Origin: Deltaproteobacteria bacterium
GTDB lineage: Bacteria > Myxococcota > UBA727 > VGSZ01
Length of the DNA stretch: 32,862 bases
Direction: 5' to 3'
Assembly (NCBI GenBank): GCA_020850995.1
Contig: JADZDP010000119.1
Coordinates: forward strand, 1-32,862
A program made the translations under genes and the position numbers. The notes beneath the pieces were generated by a model. That model saw only the letters and a program-made list of their open reading frames with translations. It had not been told where the DNA came from and did not search any database. This document shows, piece by piece, positions 7,725 through 17,830 of this stretch (the first letter of the stretch is position 1; every line of letters begins with the position of its first letter).

Positions 7725-7881
7725 GCGGGCGCTGCGATGGCTGCGACGGTGGTCGCGCTCGGCACGGCCGTGCGGCGTCGCTGCGCGTCGCAGGGGTGCA
7801 TTTTCCTTGCGCGCGCGTGGTTTTTCCCCCCGCGGGGGCGCCTGGACTCCGGCAGAGTGCCACCATCACCTGGAGGCACCG

Positions 7882-8544
7882 ATGCGTTCACCCCTGCTCG
7901 CGCTCACCATCCTGGCCGCCGCCTGCGGTGCCCCCGTCGACGACGCAGCCACCAACGGCGCTGCCGACGACGTCACCGGCAGCGCCGAGGCCGGGCCACG
8001 GATCGTGCTCGACGTGACCTTGGCGGATCTCAACGTGCGCCGCCTGGACATCGACCTCGACGTGCACATCGCGCGCTTCCTCGGGCCGCTCGACGAGCGC
8101 GTGCTCGAGCGCGTGCACCTCGACGCGGACGGCGAGCCCGGCGAGCTGCTCACCGACGTCCTGTACGACTGCTTCGGTGACTTCGAGAACGACTGGGCCA
8201 ACGCCGACTCCTTCATCGTCACTGCCAGCCAGGAGGGCGTCGTCGAGCGCCAGGGCCAAGACTGCCTGCCCTGCGGCCTGGCCTATATCTGCCCGGGCTA
8301 CCACCGCGAGCTCGGCGAGGGCGAGATCCCGCCCAGCAAGGGCGGCGGCGCCGAGCTCAACCCCTGGGTCGACGACACCTGCGGCACCGGCGGCTCGTCC
8401 GGCGGATCGTCTGGTGGTTCGTCCGGCGGTTCATCCGACGGATCGTCCGGCGGCTCCAAGGGCGGATCGAACGACAGCGGCGCCAGCTCCGGCGGCAGCG
8501 GCGGCAGTCACGGCGGCGTCGGTAACCCGGGCGGGCCGGGATGA
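7882..8544 (+). CDS. Lipoprotein with Gly/Ser repeat tail, function unknown
   Basis: A 220-residue predicted lipoprotein. MRSPLLALTILAAAC is a clean lipobox with the lipid-carrying Cys at 15. The central domain (about 35-165) is acidic with a possible Cys pair (QDCLPCGLAYICPGY). It is not recognised. From about 170 to the end the protein is a low-complexity tail of Gly-Gly-Ser-Ser units that looks flexible, perhaps a spacer. GGAGG five bases before the ATG at 7882 supports the start. The gene lies 157 bases after the M3 peptidase gene on the same strand. Whether it shares the peptidase transcript is unclear. Confidence 0.75.
   Translation: MRSPLLALTILAAACGAPVDDAATNGAADDVTGSAEAGPRIVLDVTLADLNVRRLDIDLDVHIARFLGPLDERVLERVHLDADGEPGELLTDVLYDCFGDFENDWANADSFIVTASQEGVVERQGQDCLPCGLAYICPGYHRELGEGEIPPSKGGGAELNPWVDDTCGTGGSSGGSSGGSSGGSSDGSSGGSKGGSNDSGASSGGSGGSHGGVGNPGGPG
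8389..8541 (+). repeat. Imperfect GGC-TCG-type repeats encoding a Gly/Ser tail
   Basis: About ten imperfect 12-base units of the type (ggcggatcgtct) encode GGSS, GGSK and GGSN units at the 3' end of the lipoprotein gene. Such arrays can change length by slippage or unequal recombination. Confidence 0.7.
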
Positions 8545-8638
8545 GCGCGACACCCCGGGGGCGCGTCCCAGAACGCCCGTGCGCGTCGATCGCCGCAGCG
8601 CGCGATCAGCGCACTGGGCTTTCCGGGTAACCTGAGGC

Positions 8639-9889
8639 ATGGCCAAGAAGGGCGCCGGCCCGAAGAGCCAGCTCGTCGACCTGCTGCTGCACACGGCGGC
8701 CGCCCTCGGCGTCGAGAGCGATCGGGAGCTGGCGGCGCTGGCCGGTGTCTCCATCGACAACATCGACAACTGGAAGAGCGGCGCCACCCAAGAGCTCAAG
8801 GTGCAGACGCTGGCGGCCATCAAGGACGGCCTGGCCCAACGCATCCTCGAGCTGCGCGAGCAAGCCCGCGCCCTCGGCGAGTCGCACGACGGTGGGCTGC
8901 TGGCGCTCGAGATCGAGGAGGGGTCGAGCCCGGTCGCCCTCCAGCGCCAGTTCCACGACCGCGTCACCTGGGATTACCTCGGCCATCGCTTCCTCTACTT
9001 CGACTCCCAGGGCGCGCTCGCCTGGGAGAACCTGATGCGCGCCGGCTGCGACCAGGGCTGCTGGCTCAAGGGCGTCGACGCCTGCGCCCAGCAGCTCATC
9101 GACGACGGCGTCATCGACAAGCGGCGGGGGCTCGACCTGATCTCCCTTGGCCCCGGCGAGGCGGCCAAGGAGGCGCTCATCGCCGCGCGTATCGCTGCGC
9201 TCGGGCTGCCCTGGTTCGCGGTGGCGCTGGTCGACGTCTCGATCCCGCTCTTGGTCAGCGGCACCAAGGCCTGCCGCAAGCGCGCGGTGCAGGTGCTGCC
9301 CTTCTGCGCCGACTTCGAGGAGGGCCCGCTCTCGTTCGCGCGGCGCCTGCCCACGGCGCACCACAACGGCGTGCGCATCGTGGCCATGCTCGGCAACGTG
9401 TTCGGCAACGTGCGCGACGAAGAGGTGCTGATCAGGGAGCGCTTGTCCTCGTTGATCCGCCCCGGCGACCTGTTGTGGCTCGAGGTCGCGCTGCGGCTCG
9501 AGCGCGTCGAGGACGACCCGCTGTTCCGCATGACGCTGCCGGCGCGCGGCGAGCTGACCGCCCCCGAGGCGAACCGGCGCCTCTTGCTCGAAGGACCCTA
9601 CCGACGTTGGGACGCCGCCCACGGCCGCCGCCCCAGCGACCTGCACACGCGCGTCTGGGTGCGCGAGAACGACGAGACCAGCCGCGTGCCGGGCTCGCTC
9701 AACTTCTGCCACGACCTGGTCTTCGAAGAGCAGCGGCGCGCCTGCACCATGCTCTACTCGCGGCGCTACGACGTGAGCGGCCTGTCGCGCTGGCTCGAGG
9801 GCCTCGGCTACGCGGTGCAGGCCACGGTGCCGGTGCCCGATTCGCAGAAGCGCGAGCGGGTGGTGCACCTGGTGGCGCGCAAGCGCTGA
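8639..9889 (+). CDS. EgtD-like SAM-dependent methyltransferase with N-terminal helix-turn-helix
   Basis: A 416-residue two-domain protein. Residues about 8-70 resemble an XRE/CI-repressor helix-turn-helix (SDRELAALAGVSIDNIDNWKSG, then LAAIKDGLAQRI). Residues about 110-416 resemble the histidine-specific methyltransferase family (EgtD, Methyltransf_33): DLISLGPGEAAKEALIAARI matches the glycine-rich SAM loop, VALVDVSIPLL the ribose-binding acidic strand, LPFCADFEEG the adenine strand, and VAMLGNVFGNV the FLGSTIGN-like motif. EgtD trimethylates histidine for ergothioneine, but no other ergothioneine gene is nearby and the fold occurs with other substrates, so the substrate is unknown. The HTH fusion suggests a DNA-linked or autoregulatory role (inference). 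Convergent with the kinase gene at 9960. Confidence 0.78.
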   Translation: MAKKGAGPKSQLVDLLLHTAAALGVESDRELAALAGVSIDNIDNWKSGATQELKVQTLAAIKDGLAQRILELREQARALGESHDGGLLALEIEEGSSPVALQRQFHDRVTWDYLGHRFLYFDSQGALAWENLMRAGCDQGCWLKGVDACAQQLIDDGVIDKRRGLDLISLGPGEAAKEALIAARIAALGLPWFAVALVDVSIPLLVSGTKACRKRAVQVLPFCADFEEGPLSFARRLPTAHHNGVRIVAMLGNVFGNVRDEEVLIRERLSSLIRPGDLLWLEVALRLERVEDDPLFRMTLPARGELTAPEANRRLLLEGPYRRWDAAHGRRPSDLHTRVWVRENDETSRVPGSLNFCHDLVFEEQRRACTMLYSRRYDVSGLSRWLEGLGYAVQATVPVPDSQKRERVVHLVARKR

Positions 9890-9959
9890 GGATCGTGCGG
9901 CGGGCGGTGGGCCTCACTGCAGCGACGACAGCGGCTCGTGCGCGATACCCGGGCGGTCG

Positions 9960-11696
<1,737 letters not shown>

Positions 11697-11807
11697 AAAC
11701 GCACGCGCCTCGTGGGGCTGGTCGTGCCACTATAGCGCCCCGTGCGCACCCTGCCGCGTCAGGAGCAGTTCCGCGAGGACCGGGGTCACGCCCCGCCCGG
11801 CCGCTCG

Positions 11808-12743
11808 ATGACGCGCATGCCGACGCAGGTCGTGGCACTGCTCGTGGCGCTGCTCGCGGTACTGCTCGCGGTACTGCCCGCGTCGGGCGCCCGGGCCGAG
11901 CGCGCCGCCGTCCTCGAGCTGCAAGCGCCTGGCCTCTTGCCCGGCGCCCAGCGCGACCTCGACGCGGCCGTGCGCGAGAGCGTGGCCGCGCTCGGCTACC
12001 AGGTGCAGCCCCTCGAGCAGACGCGCGCGGCCATCGAGGACGCCATGAGCGCCGGCTTGCAGTGCGTGTTCGCGCGCGACGAGTGCGCGCTCAAGGTGGG
12101 GCTCATCGCCGAGGTGCAGGCGGTGGTGACGACGTCGGTTGAGATCATCGACGACCGCATGGTGCTGCGCGGGCTCTTCGTACAGACCGAGGGGACGAAA
12201 CAGGAGCGGCGCCGCGCGGCGGGGGTGGTGGTGCTGCCCGCCGCCGACGGCGGGGCCAGCCTGCGCGCCTTCGTCCTCCGGCTGGTCACGGGGCGCGGGC
12301 CGCCGTCGCCCTTGCCGGTGCGCGTGGTGGTGGAGCCGGTCGACGCCAGCATCACCCTCGACGGCAAGCCCGAGCAGCCCGGGGTGCGCTGGCTCTTGCC
12401 CGGCGACCACGCGCTGGCGGCCACGGCGCCCGGCTACACGGCGGGATCGCTCCGCTTCCACGTCGAGCGCGACCTCAGCGACGAGCCCGTGACCCTGCGC
12501 CTGGAGGCGCAACCGGCGCGCACCCTCACGTGGGTGGGATGGACGGCGGCGGGCGTGGGCTCGCTCATGACCCTCGGCGGCGGGGTGGGCGCCGGCGTGA
12601 CCGAGGTGATGCTGAACAACGGCCTGGTGGCCCACGACAACCGCGAGGCCGTGGTCACCTTGGGCCTCGTCGGCCTGGGCACGGCCGCGGCCGGGCTCGT
12701 GGTGGTAGGGGTAGGGGTCGCCGTGGCGCTCACGGACGGGTAG
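11808..12743 (+). CDS. Exported PEGA-domain protein with two C-terminal membrane segments
   Basis: A 311-residue protein in four parts: a signal peptide (Leu/Ala-rich, about 1-27); an alpha/beta domain (about 28-165) resembling the TolB-N/CsgG-like module before PEGA repeats, with a Cys pair (C86, C93 in GLQCVFARDECALK); a PEGA domain (about 170-222, VVVEPVDASITLDGKP, then GDHALAATAPGY); and two Gly/Ala/Val-rich transmembrane segments (about 240-264 and 281-308). PEGA modules usually sit on the cell surface and interact with other surface parts. The start is uncertain: ATGs at 11808 and 11817 are both possible, and neither has a clear ribosome site. Divergent from the kinase at 9960-11696, and similar in plan to the protein at 29852-30538. 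Confidence 0.72.
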   Translation: MTRMPTQVVALLVALLAVLLAVLPASGARAERAAVLELQAPGLLPGAQRDLDAAVRESVAALGYQVQPLEQTRAAIEDAMSAGLQCVFARDECALKVGLIAEVQAVVTTSVEIIDDRMVLRGLFVQTEGTKQERRRAAGVVVLPAADGGASLRAFVLRLVTGRGPPSPLPVRVVVEPVDASITLDGKPEQPGVRWLLPGDHALAATAPGYTAGSLRFHVERDLSDEPVTLRLEAQPARTLTWVGWTAAGVGSLMTLGGGVGAGVTEVMLNNGLVAHDNREAVVTLGLVGLGTAAAGLVVVGVGVAVALTDG

Positions 12744-12753
12744 ACCTGGTGTT

Positions 12754-15700
12754 GTGAGGCGCTCTGCCGTCTTGGTGCTGCTCCCGGCGCTCGTGGCCGT
12801 GGGGGCGGGGTGTCAGCTCTGCGGGATCGAGGCGCCGCGCTGCGCGCCCCCCAACGACCGCTACCAGGCATGCGCACCCGACCACTACTGCAGCGCCGAG
12901 GGCTTCTGTCGCCTGGTGCCGCGCGCGCCCGTGGTGGGGACCTGCGCCGAGCCCGCCGGCGCGGTGGGCACGCGGCACCTCGGCGTTCGCGTCGAGAACG
13001 GCGGCGCGCCGGCCATGGACGATCAGCTCGGCGGGCTCGAGCCCGCGCTGAGCTGCGGCTCCGATCCGCTCGCCTGCGGCCTCGAGGCCCTCGGTGCCGT
13101 CGACGAGCTCGCCTACCTGCCGGTGCCCCTGCGCAGCGCCGACGCCCCCGGCACCACGCCGGTGCTCGACACGGTGGCCTTCCGCTCCGCCGGGCCGCCG
13201 CTCGAGCTCGGTGACGGCTTCGCGCTCGAGGCGGTGTTTCGCACGCCGAGCACGCGCAGCGCCGGTCCGCTGGTGACGATGTCCAACGGCCGCGATGGCT
13301 GGGAGCTGAGCGTCGATGCCGAGGGCTACGTGCTCTTGGCGGTTGGCGAGCGCGTGCTGTTGGTGTCGCTGCCCACGCTGCGCACCTGGCACCACGTGCT
13401 GTGTGTGGCCAACGTGCCCTCGCTCATGGCCGGTGGTGACGACGACGATCTGCTGTGCGTCACGGACGGCGTGCTGACGCAGGCGAGCTTCGATCGAGCG
13501 GGCGCCTCGCCCTTGTTCGACGGGCCGCTGGCGCTCGGCGCCTACGACGACGGCGCCCCGCACAGCGACGCGGCCGTGGCGGTGCTGCGCCTTTGGGCAG
13601 GCGATCCCTTCGCGGCGCTGGCAACCTCGAGCGCTCGGCAAGACGCGCTGGTGGACGCGGCCAACCAGCGGCTCGCGGATCTGCACGGCATCACGCTCGA
13701 GGATGCCGAGCCCACGCTGCGCATCGCCCGCCTCGGCTTCGACCTCTACGGCGAGAACGTCAAGCTGCAGCCCATCACGCGCGCCGGCATCACCAGGTTC
13801 GAGGCGGTGCCGGCGCGCTGGCCTCGCACCACCATGGCCGCCGATCTGACGGGCCTGTTGGTGGAGTCGCTCGCCGTCGACCTGGCCGACCCCGACAATC
13901 ACCCACTCGGCTGCTACGCCGACGTCCCCGCGGGCCAGCCTGCACGGGGGCCCGGGGGCACCACCGGCGCCTGTGACACGGGCGCCGGTTACTCGATCAA
14001 CGGATTCGTCGTGTCGTCCGCGAGCTTCGTGCCCGAGCAAGACGACCTGACCTTCTCGGTGTTCGTGAGCCGGCTCGGCAGCGCCGACCTCGGCATCGGC
14101 GACACCGCCTGTACCCTCGTCGACGGCGCGCTCGACGCGAGCCAGCAGGGCACAGGCGAGTGCCGGCTCGAGGGCGGCTTCGCCGACGACTTCGTGCGCC
14201 TGGTCGCGCGCGCCGATCGCCCGCCCGCCGGCGCGCCCTACTTCGCCAGCTTCACCGACGTCGTGTGGTCACCGCAGATCGAGATCGGTCCCGACGCCAC
14301 CACGCCCTTCAACCTGCCCATGGTGAGCAACGACGAGCTGACCATGCCGGAGCTGCGCATCTTCGACGTGGTCGCCTTCGAGCGCATCGGCCTCACCAGG
14401 GGCGACGCGACCTCGGTGACGGCGCAGGTGGTGCCGCTGGGCGATCTCGATCTCGGCAGCGTGACCCTGGCCGAGAGCGTCGACTACGTGCGCAACCTCA
14501 AGCTCGACATCGAGGAGGTGCAGCCGGGCGTGGTCGCCGGCGGCGGCACCTTGACCGACGACTTCGCCCCCATCGAGATGCGCGGAACACCCTTGGCCTG
14601 GAACGGCAGCACGCCGCTCACCTTCGGCGTCGACCTCGGCACGCCGGTGGTGCGCTGTGGCGCGAGCTGCAACGCCGGGGTCGGCGCCGGCAACATCGAG
14701 TCGCCGGGGCAGTGGGAGGTGCTCGAGGTCTTCGGCCACGGCGCGCCCTTCGTGCTCGCCAGCGTCGACGTCTCCACCCGTGGCACGCCGCCGCTCGAGG
14801 TTGCCTTCGAGCTGCACCCCGAGGTGGCGCCCACCGGCTGCATGCGCGGGCGCTACCCAGACATCTCGCTGGTAGGCTGCTCCCAGGGCGCGTGCACCGA
14901 GGGAGACAGCTCGCGCGTGGTGTGGCTCGGCGAGGTCCAGGGCACCGAGCCGGGCCCCATGCTCGGCGACGTCGCGGTGGTCGGCAAGGTCAGCGCCGCG
15001 CCGCTCGACATCGCCGCCGACGCGCTCTACTTCGAGGTGCGCTTCTTGCCCGCCGGCGACGGCACCGTGTTCGCCGTCGACGACGAGCACGGCCACATCG
15101 CGGCGGTGACCGTGCAGGGCGGCGCGCTCGCGCTCGAGCTCGGTGACGGCACCATGGTGCCATTCCTGGTCATCGAGCCCGACCAAGACGACGACGGCGC
15201 GCTCATCCCCTACCACGTGGCCGAGGGCACCTGGGTGCAGGCCTCGTGCTGGCTCGGCGCCGAGAGCGTGTGCAGCACCAACCTGGCGCCGATGGTCACC
15301 TTCACCGGCCCGCCGCTCGACGCCACCATGCGCAGCGCGTCGGTTGGCGAGGCGGCCGCCGCGGTGGCCTTCGCGCGTGTCTGGGCACAAGCGGCCGACG
15401 TCCCCGGCGTCGACATCATCCGCCTCACTGCCGAGCGCGTCGCGAGCTCGTTCGGCCTCGGCATGGCGCCGCGGCGCAGCCCCACGCTGGTGGTCGAGCG
15501 CCGGCGCACCGAGACCACGCTGCACCATGACGGACGGTCCTTCACCGTGGGCCCGTCGTGGCCGCGGGTCGAGCTGGTCGACGAGCTACCCGCCTACGTG
15601 TCGGACCTCGCCACTGCCGATCAGCTGCACGTGCTGGGCTTCGATCTCGTGGGCGAGAACCGCGGCATCGTCGAGCTGGCGCTGGCCTCGCTGCCCTCGA

Positions 15701-16071
15701 CCGGCACGGCGCTGCACGTGCTGCTCGACGCATCAGACGCCACCAACCACACCGTGGATCGGCTCACCCTGCAAGTGAACGACGGCGCAGCCACGCTCTT
15801 GCGGCGCATCGACGGCAACACCGGTGACCTGCGGCCGGCCGAAGAGCGCACCATCACCTTCGACGGCGTGCGCGCGCCGGTCATCGACCTCTCCTGGCGC
15901 GGCGGCGTCATGACCGCCGAGGCCGACGACGGCGCGGTGGCCGTGCGCGCGGGACCCGAGTTCCCCTTCCTGGGGCTCGTGTTCCGCGTGCTGCTCGGGG
16001 CCGTCGCCACGGACGCGGGCGTGCGCAGCGGCGGCGCGGCCATGCGGCACTTCCATCTCTCGAGCCGCTGA
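12754..16071 (+). CDS. Very large lipoprotein with duplicated LamG-like modules
   Basis: A 1105-residue surface protein. It begins RRSAVLVLLPALVAVGAGC, a lipoprotein-like signal though position -3 is Gly rather than Leu. A Cys-rich N-terminus (about 20-70) is followed by a concanavalin/LamG-like module (from about 152: GDGFALEAVFRTPSTRSAG, then WHHVLCVANV) and, at about 327, LGFDLYGEN. A second copy begins about 755 (ADALYFEVRFLPAGDG) and has LGFDLVGEN at about 960, so the protein contains an internal duplication. The middle (about 400-740) looks beta-rich with Cys. LamG folds bind sugars or proteins; an adhesin-like role is inference. The start is GTG at 12754, ten bases after the PEGA gene stop, so it may depend on upstream translation. 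Convergent with the GH3 gene. Confidence 0.8.
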   Translation: MRRSAVLVLLPALVAVGAGCQLCGIEAPRCAPPNDRYQACAPDHYCSAEGFCRLVPRAPVVGTCAEPAGAVGTRHLGVRVENGGAPAMDDQLGGLEPALSCGSDPLACGLEALGAVDELAYLPVPLRSADAPGTTPVLDTVAFRSAGPPLELGDGFALEAVFRTPSTRSAGPLVTMSNGRDGWELSVDAEGYVLLAVGERVLLVSLPTLRTWHHVLCVANVPSLMAGGDDDDLLCVTDGVLTQASFDRAGASPLFDGPLALGAYDDGAPHSDAAVAVLRLWAGDPFAALATSSARQDALVDAANQRLADLHGITLEDAEPTLRIARLGFDLYGENVKLQPITRAGITRFEAVPARWPRTTMAADLTGLLVESLAVDLADPDNHPLGCYADVPAGQPARGPGGTTGACDTGAGYSINGFVVSSASFVPEQDDLTFSVFVSRLGSADLGIGDTACTLVDGALDASQQGTGECRLEGGFADDFVRLVARADRPPAGAPYFASFTDVVWSPQIEIGPDATTPFNLPMVSNDELTMPELRIFDVVAFERIGLTRGDATSVTAQVVPLGDLDLGSVTLAESVDYVRNLKLDIEEVQPGVVAGGGTLTDDFAPIEMRGTPLAWNGSTPLTFGVDLGTPVVRCGASCNAGVGAGNIESPGQWEVLEVFGHGAPFVLASVDVSTRGTPPLEVAFELHPEVAPTGCMRGRYPDISLVGCSQGACTEGDSSRVVWLGEVQGTEPGPMLGDVAVVGKVSAAPLDIAADALYFEVRFLPAGDGTVFAVDDEHGHIAAVTVQGGALALELGDGTMVPFLVIEPDQDDDGALIPYHVAEGTWVQASCWLGAESVCSTNLAPMVTFTGPPLDATMRSASVGEAAAAVAFARVWAQAADVPGVDIIRLTAERVASSFGLGMAPRRSPTLVVERRRTETTLHHDGRSFTVGPSWPRVELVDELPAYVSDLATADQLHVLGFDLVGENRGIVELALASLPSTGTALHVLLDASDATNHTVDRLTLQVNDGAATLLRRIDGNTGDLRPAEERTITFDGVRAPVIDLSWRGGVMTAEADDGAVAVRAGPEFPFLGLVFRVLLGAVATDAGVRSGGAAMRHFHLSSR

Positions 16072-16097
16072 CGAGCCTGGTCCCGCGCCGTCGATGA

Positions 16098-17795
16098 TCA
16101 GCGCGCGCCGAGCTGCGTGCCGCCGAACAGCTCCACCGGCAGCGAGCCGAGCGCGGGCTGCCGCGCGGTCAACGCGGCCGCCGCCGCGCGCTCGCTCTCG
16201 TCGCGCCAGCCGAAGGTGCACAGGTACGCGTCGACGCGCGGGAGCTGGTTGAGCACGTAGGGGCTGCCGAAGCTGACCACCACGATGGGCAGGTCGGGGT
16301 AGGCGGCGCGCACGCGCTCGACCACGGCGCGGTGCTCGGCGGTCTGCATGCCCACCACCACCACATCGGCGCCGTGGGCGAGCTCCACCAGGCGCGCAGC
16401 GTCGGCCGCGATCTGCTCGCGCGTGGTGCCGATGGGCATGGTCAGGCCACGCGCGCGCAGCGTGCGGCGCAGCTCCTCGACGAAGACGCGCTCGGTGGCG
16501 GCCACCGCCACCACCTTGCCGCGCTGCAGGGGCACCACGTTGCCCTCGTTCTTCACCAGGGTCACCGCCCGCCGCGCCACCTCGGGGACCGCGTCGCGCC
16601 GGGTCGTCTCCAGCTCGCGCAGCGCGACCTTCGCGGGCAGCGGTGGCGTCGAGAACACGCCATGGCGCGCCTTGGCGCGCACGACGCGCCGCACCGCCTG
16701 GTCCAAACGCCACTGCGGGATGCGGCCGCTCTCGACGGCGGCGAGCAGCGCGTCGCGCACCTCGCGCTTCTTCTCGGGGTACCACAGCACCATCACCATG
16801 TCGGCGCCGGCCAGGATGGCGCGCACGGCCGCCTCGCCGGAGCCGAAGCGCTGCACGATGCCCTGCATCTCGAGCCCGTCGGTGATCACGAGCCCGTCGT
16901 AGCCGAGCTCCTCGCGCAAGAGCTGCGTGAGCACACGCTCGCTCACCGTGGCGGGCAGGTCACCGCTGTCGGTGAGCGCCGGCAGCGCGATGTGCGCCGT
17001 CATGATGGCGTCGAGCCCTTCGGCGAAGGCGCGCGCGAAGGGGTAGAGCTCGACCTCGTCGAGGCGCGTGCGATCGTGGTCGAGCACGGGCAGGTGGTAG
17101 TGGCTGTCGCTGTCGGTGTCGCCGTGACCGGGGAAGTGCTTGGCGACCGCCAGCACGCCCTCGCTCTGCAGGCCCTGCACGTAGGCGGCGCCGAGCTCGC
17201 CCACGGCCTTGGGGCTCGAGCCGAAGCTGCGAATGCCGATGACGGGGTTGTTCGGGTTCGATGCGACGTCGAGGACCGGGGCGAAATTCATGTTGAAGCC
17301 GAGCAGGCGCAGGTCGCGCCCGAGCGACTGGCCAATACGACGCGCCAGATCCGGGTCGTTGGCGGCGCCCAGCGCCATGGCGGAGGGGAGGATGGTGGCG
17401 TGCTTCTTCAAGCGCACCACGTTGCCTCCCTCCTGGTCCACCGAGACGAACATGGGCACGCCCGCCGGGTCGTGCGCGCGCACGTCGCGGATCAACGCCA
17501 TGGTCTGCTCGGGGCTATCGATGTTGCGCGAGAACAGCGCCACGCCGCCCGGCTGCATGTCGTCGAGGAAGGCGGCGATGGTGCGATCCATGCGCGTGCC
17601 GCCGAAGCCGAGCATCAAGAGCTGCCCGACCTTCTCCTTGGCGCTCAGGCGCGCGAGCACCGCGTCGACATCGACGCCGTGCTCCTGCCACAGGTCTGAC
17701 GCCGGCGGCGGTGCGCCCGGTGCCGGCGCCGACGTGGCGGTCAGCGCGCAGCCGACCAACATCGTCACGACGGCTGGCGCGGAGCAAAGCACCAC
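16098..17795 (-). CDS. Lipoprotein glycoside hydrolase family 3 (beta-N-acetylhexosaminidase-like, NagZ type)
   Basis: A 565-residue GH3 enzyme. The N-terminal TIM barrel carries KVGQLLMLGFGG, SVDQEGGNVVRLKK, the NagZ signature KHFPGHGDTDSDSH (from about 219; the Asp/His pair forms the acid/base), and VITDGLEMQG with the probable nucleophile Asp at about 305. A second, GH3-C-like domain (about 400-560) follows, making it longer than the roughly 340-residue cytosolic NagZ; this two-domain layout occurs in secreted homologues. NagZ-type enzymes remove GlcNAc from peptidoglycan fragments; the true substrate may be other beta-N-acetylglucosaminides. The lipobox MLVGC sits at about 11-15. The start is GTG at 17795, supported by AGGAG nine bases before it. 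Confidence 0.92.
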   Translation of the reverse strand: MVLCSAPAVVTMLVGCALTATSAPAPGAPPPASDLWQEHGVDVDAVLARLSAKEKVGQLLMLGFGGTRMDRTIAAFLDDMQPGGVALFSRNIDSPEQTMALIRDVRAHDPAGVPMFVSVDQEGGNVVRLKKHATILPSAMALGAANDPDLARRIGQSLGRDLRLLGFNMNFAPVLDVASNPNNPVIGIRSFGSSPKAVGELGAAYVQGLQSEGVLAVAKHFPGHGDTDSDSHYHLPVLDHDRTRLDEVELYPFARAFAEGLDAIMTAHIALPALTDSGDLPATVSERVLTQLLREELGYDGLVITDGLEMQGIVQRFGSGEAAVRAILAGADMVMVLWYPEKKREVRDALLAAVESGRIPQWRLDQAVRRVVRAKARHGVFSTPPLPAKVALRELETTRRDAVPEVARRAVTLVKNEGNVVPLQRGKVVAVAATERVFVEELRRTLRARGLTMPIGTTREQIAADAARLVELAHGADVVVVGMQTAEHRAVVERVRAAYPDLPIVVVSFGSPYVLNQLPRVDAYLCTFGWRDESERAAAAALTARQPALGSLPVELFGGTQLGAR

Positions 17796-17804
17796 GCCAA
17801 CTTA

Positions 17805-17809
17805 CTCCT
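17805..17809 (-). promoter_or_regulatory. Ribosome binding site of the GH3 gene
   Basis: Minus-strand AGGAG nine bases upstream of the GTG at 17795. It decides for this GTG, because the internal ATG at residue 11 would leave only four residues before the lipobox Cys. Confidence 0.6.
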
Positions 17810-17830
17810 GTCGCAGGAGCGGCGTCGAGT

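Noticed and set aside
7826..7838. GC-rich palindrome after a run of five T (tttttccccccgcgggggc)
   Set aside because: The stem would have almost no loop, and the T run is on the wrong side for a plus-strand terminator. It may just be GC-rich background.
8639..9889. Calling the methyltransferase EgtD (ergothioneine pathway)
   Set aside because: No EgtB or other ergothioneine genes are nearby, the identity to EgtD seems limited to SAM motifs, and an extra HTH is fused.
11715..11740. Sigma-54-like TGGCACG on the minus strand upstream of the kinase
   Set aside because: The -24 half fits but the -12 half (TTGCW) is absent at the required spacing.
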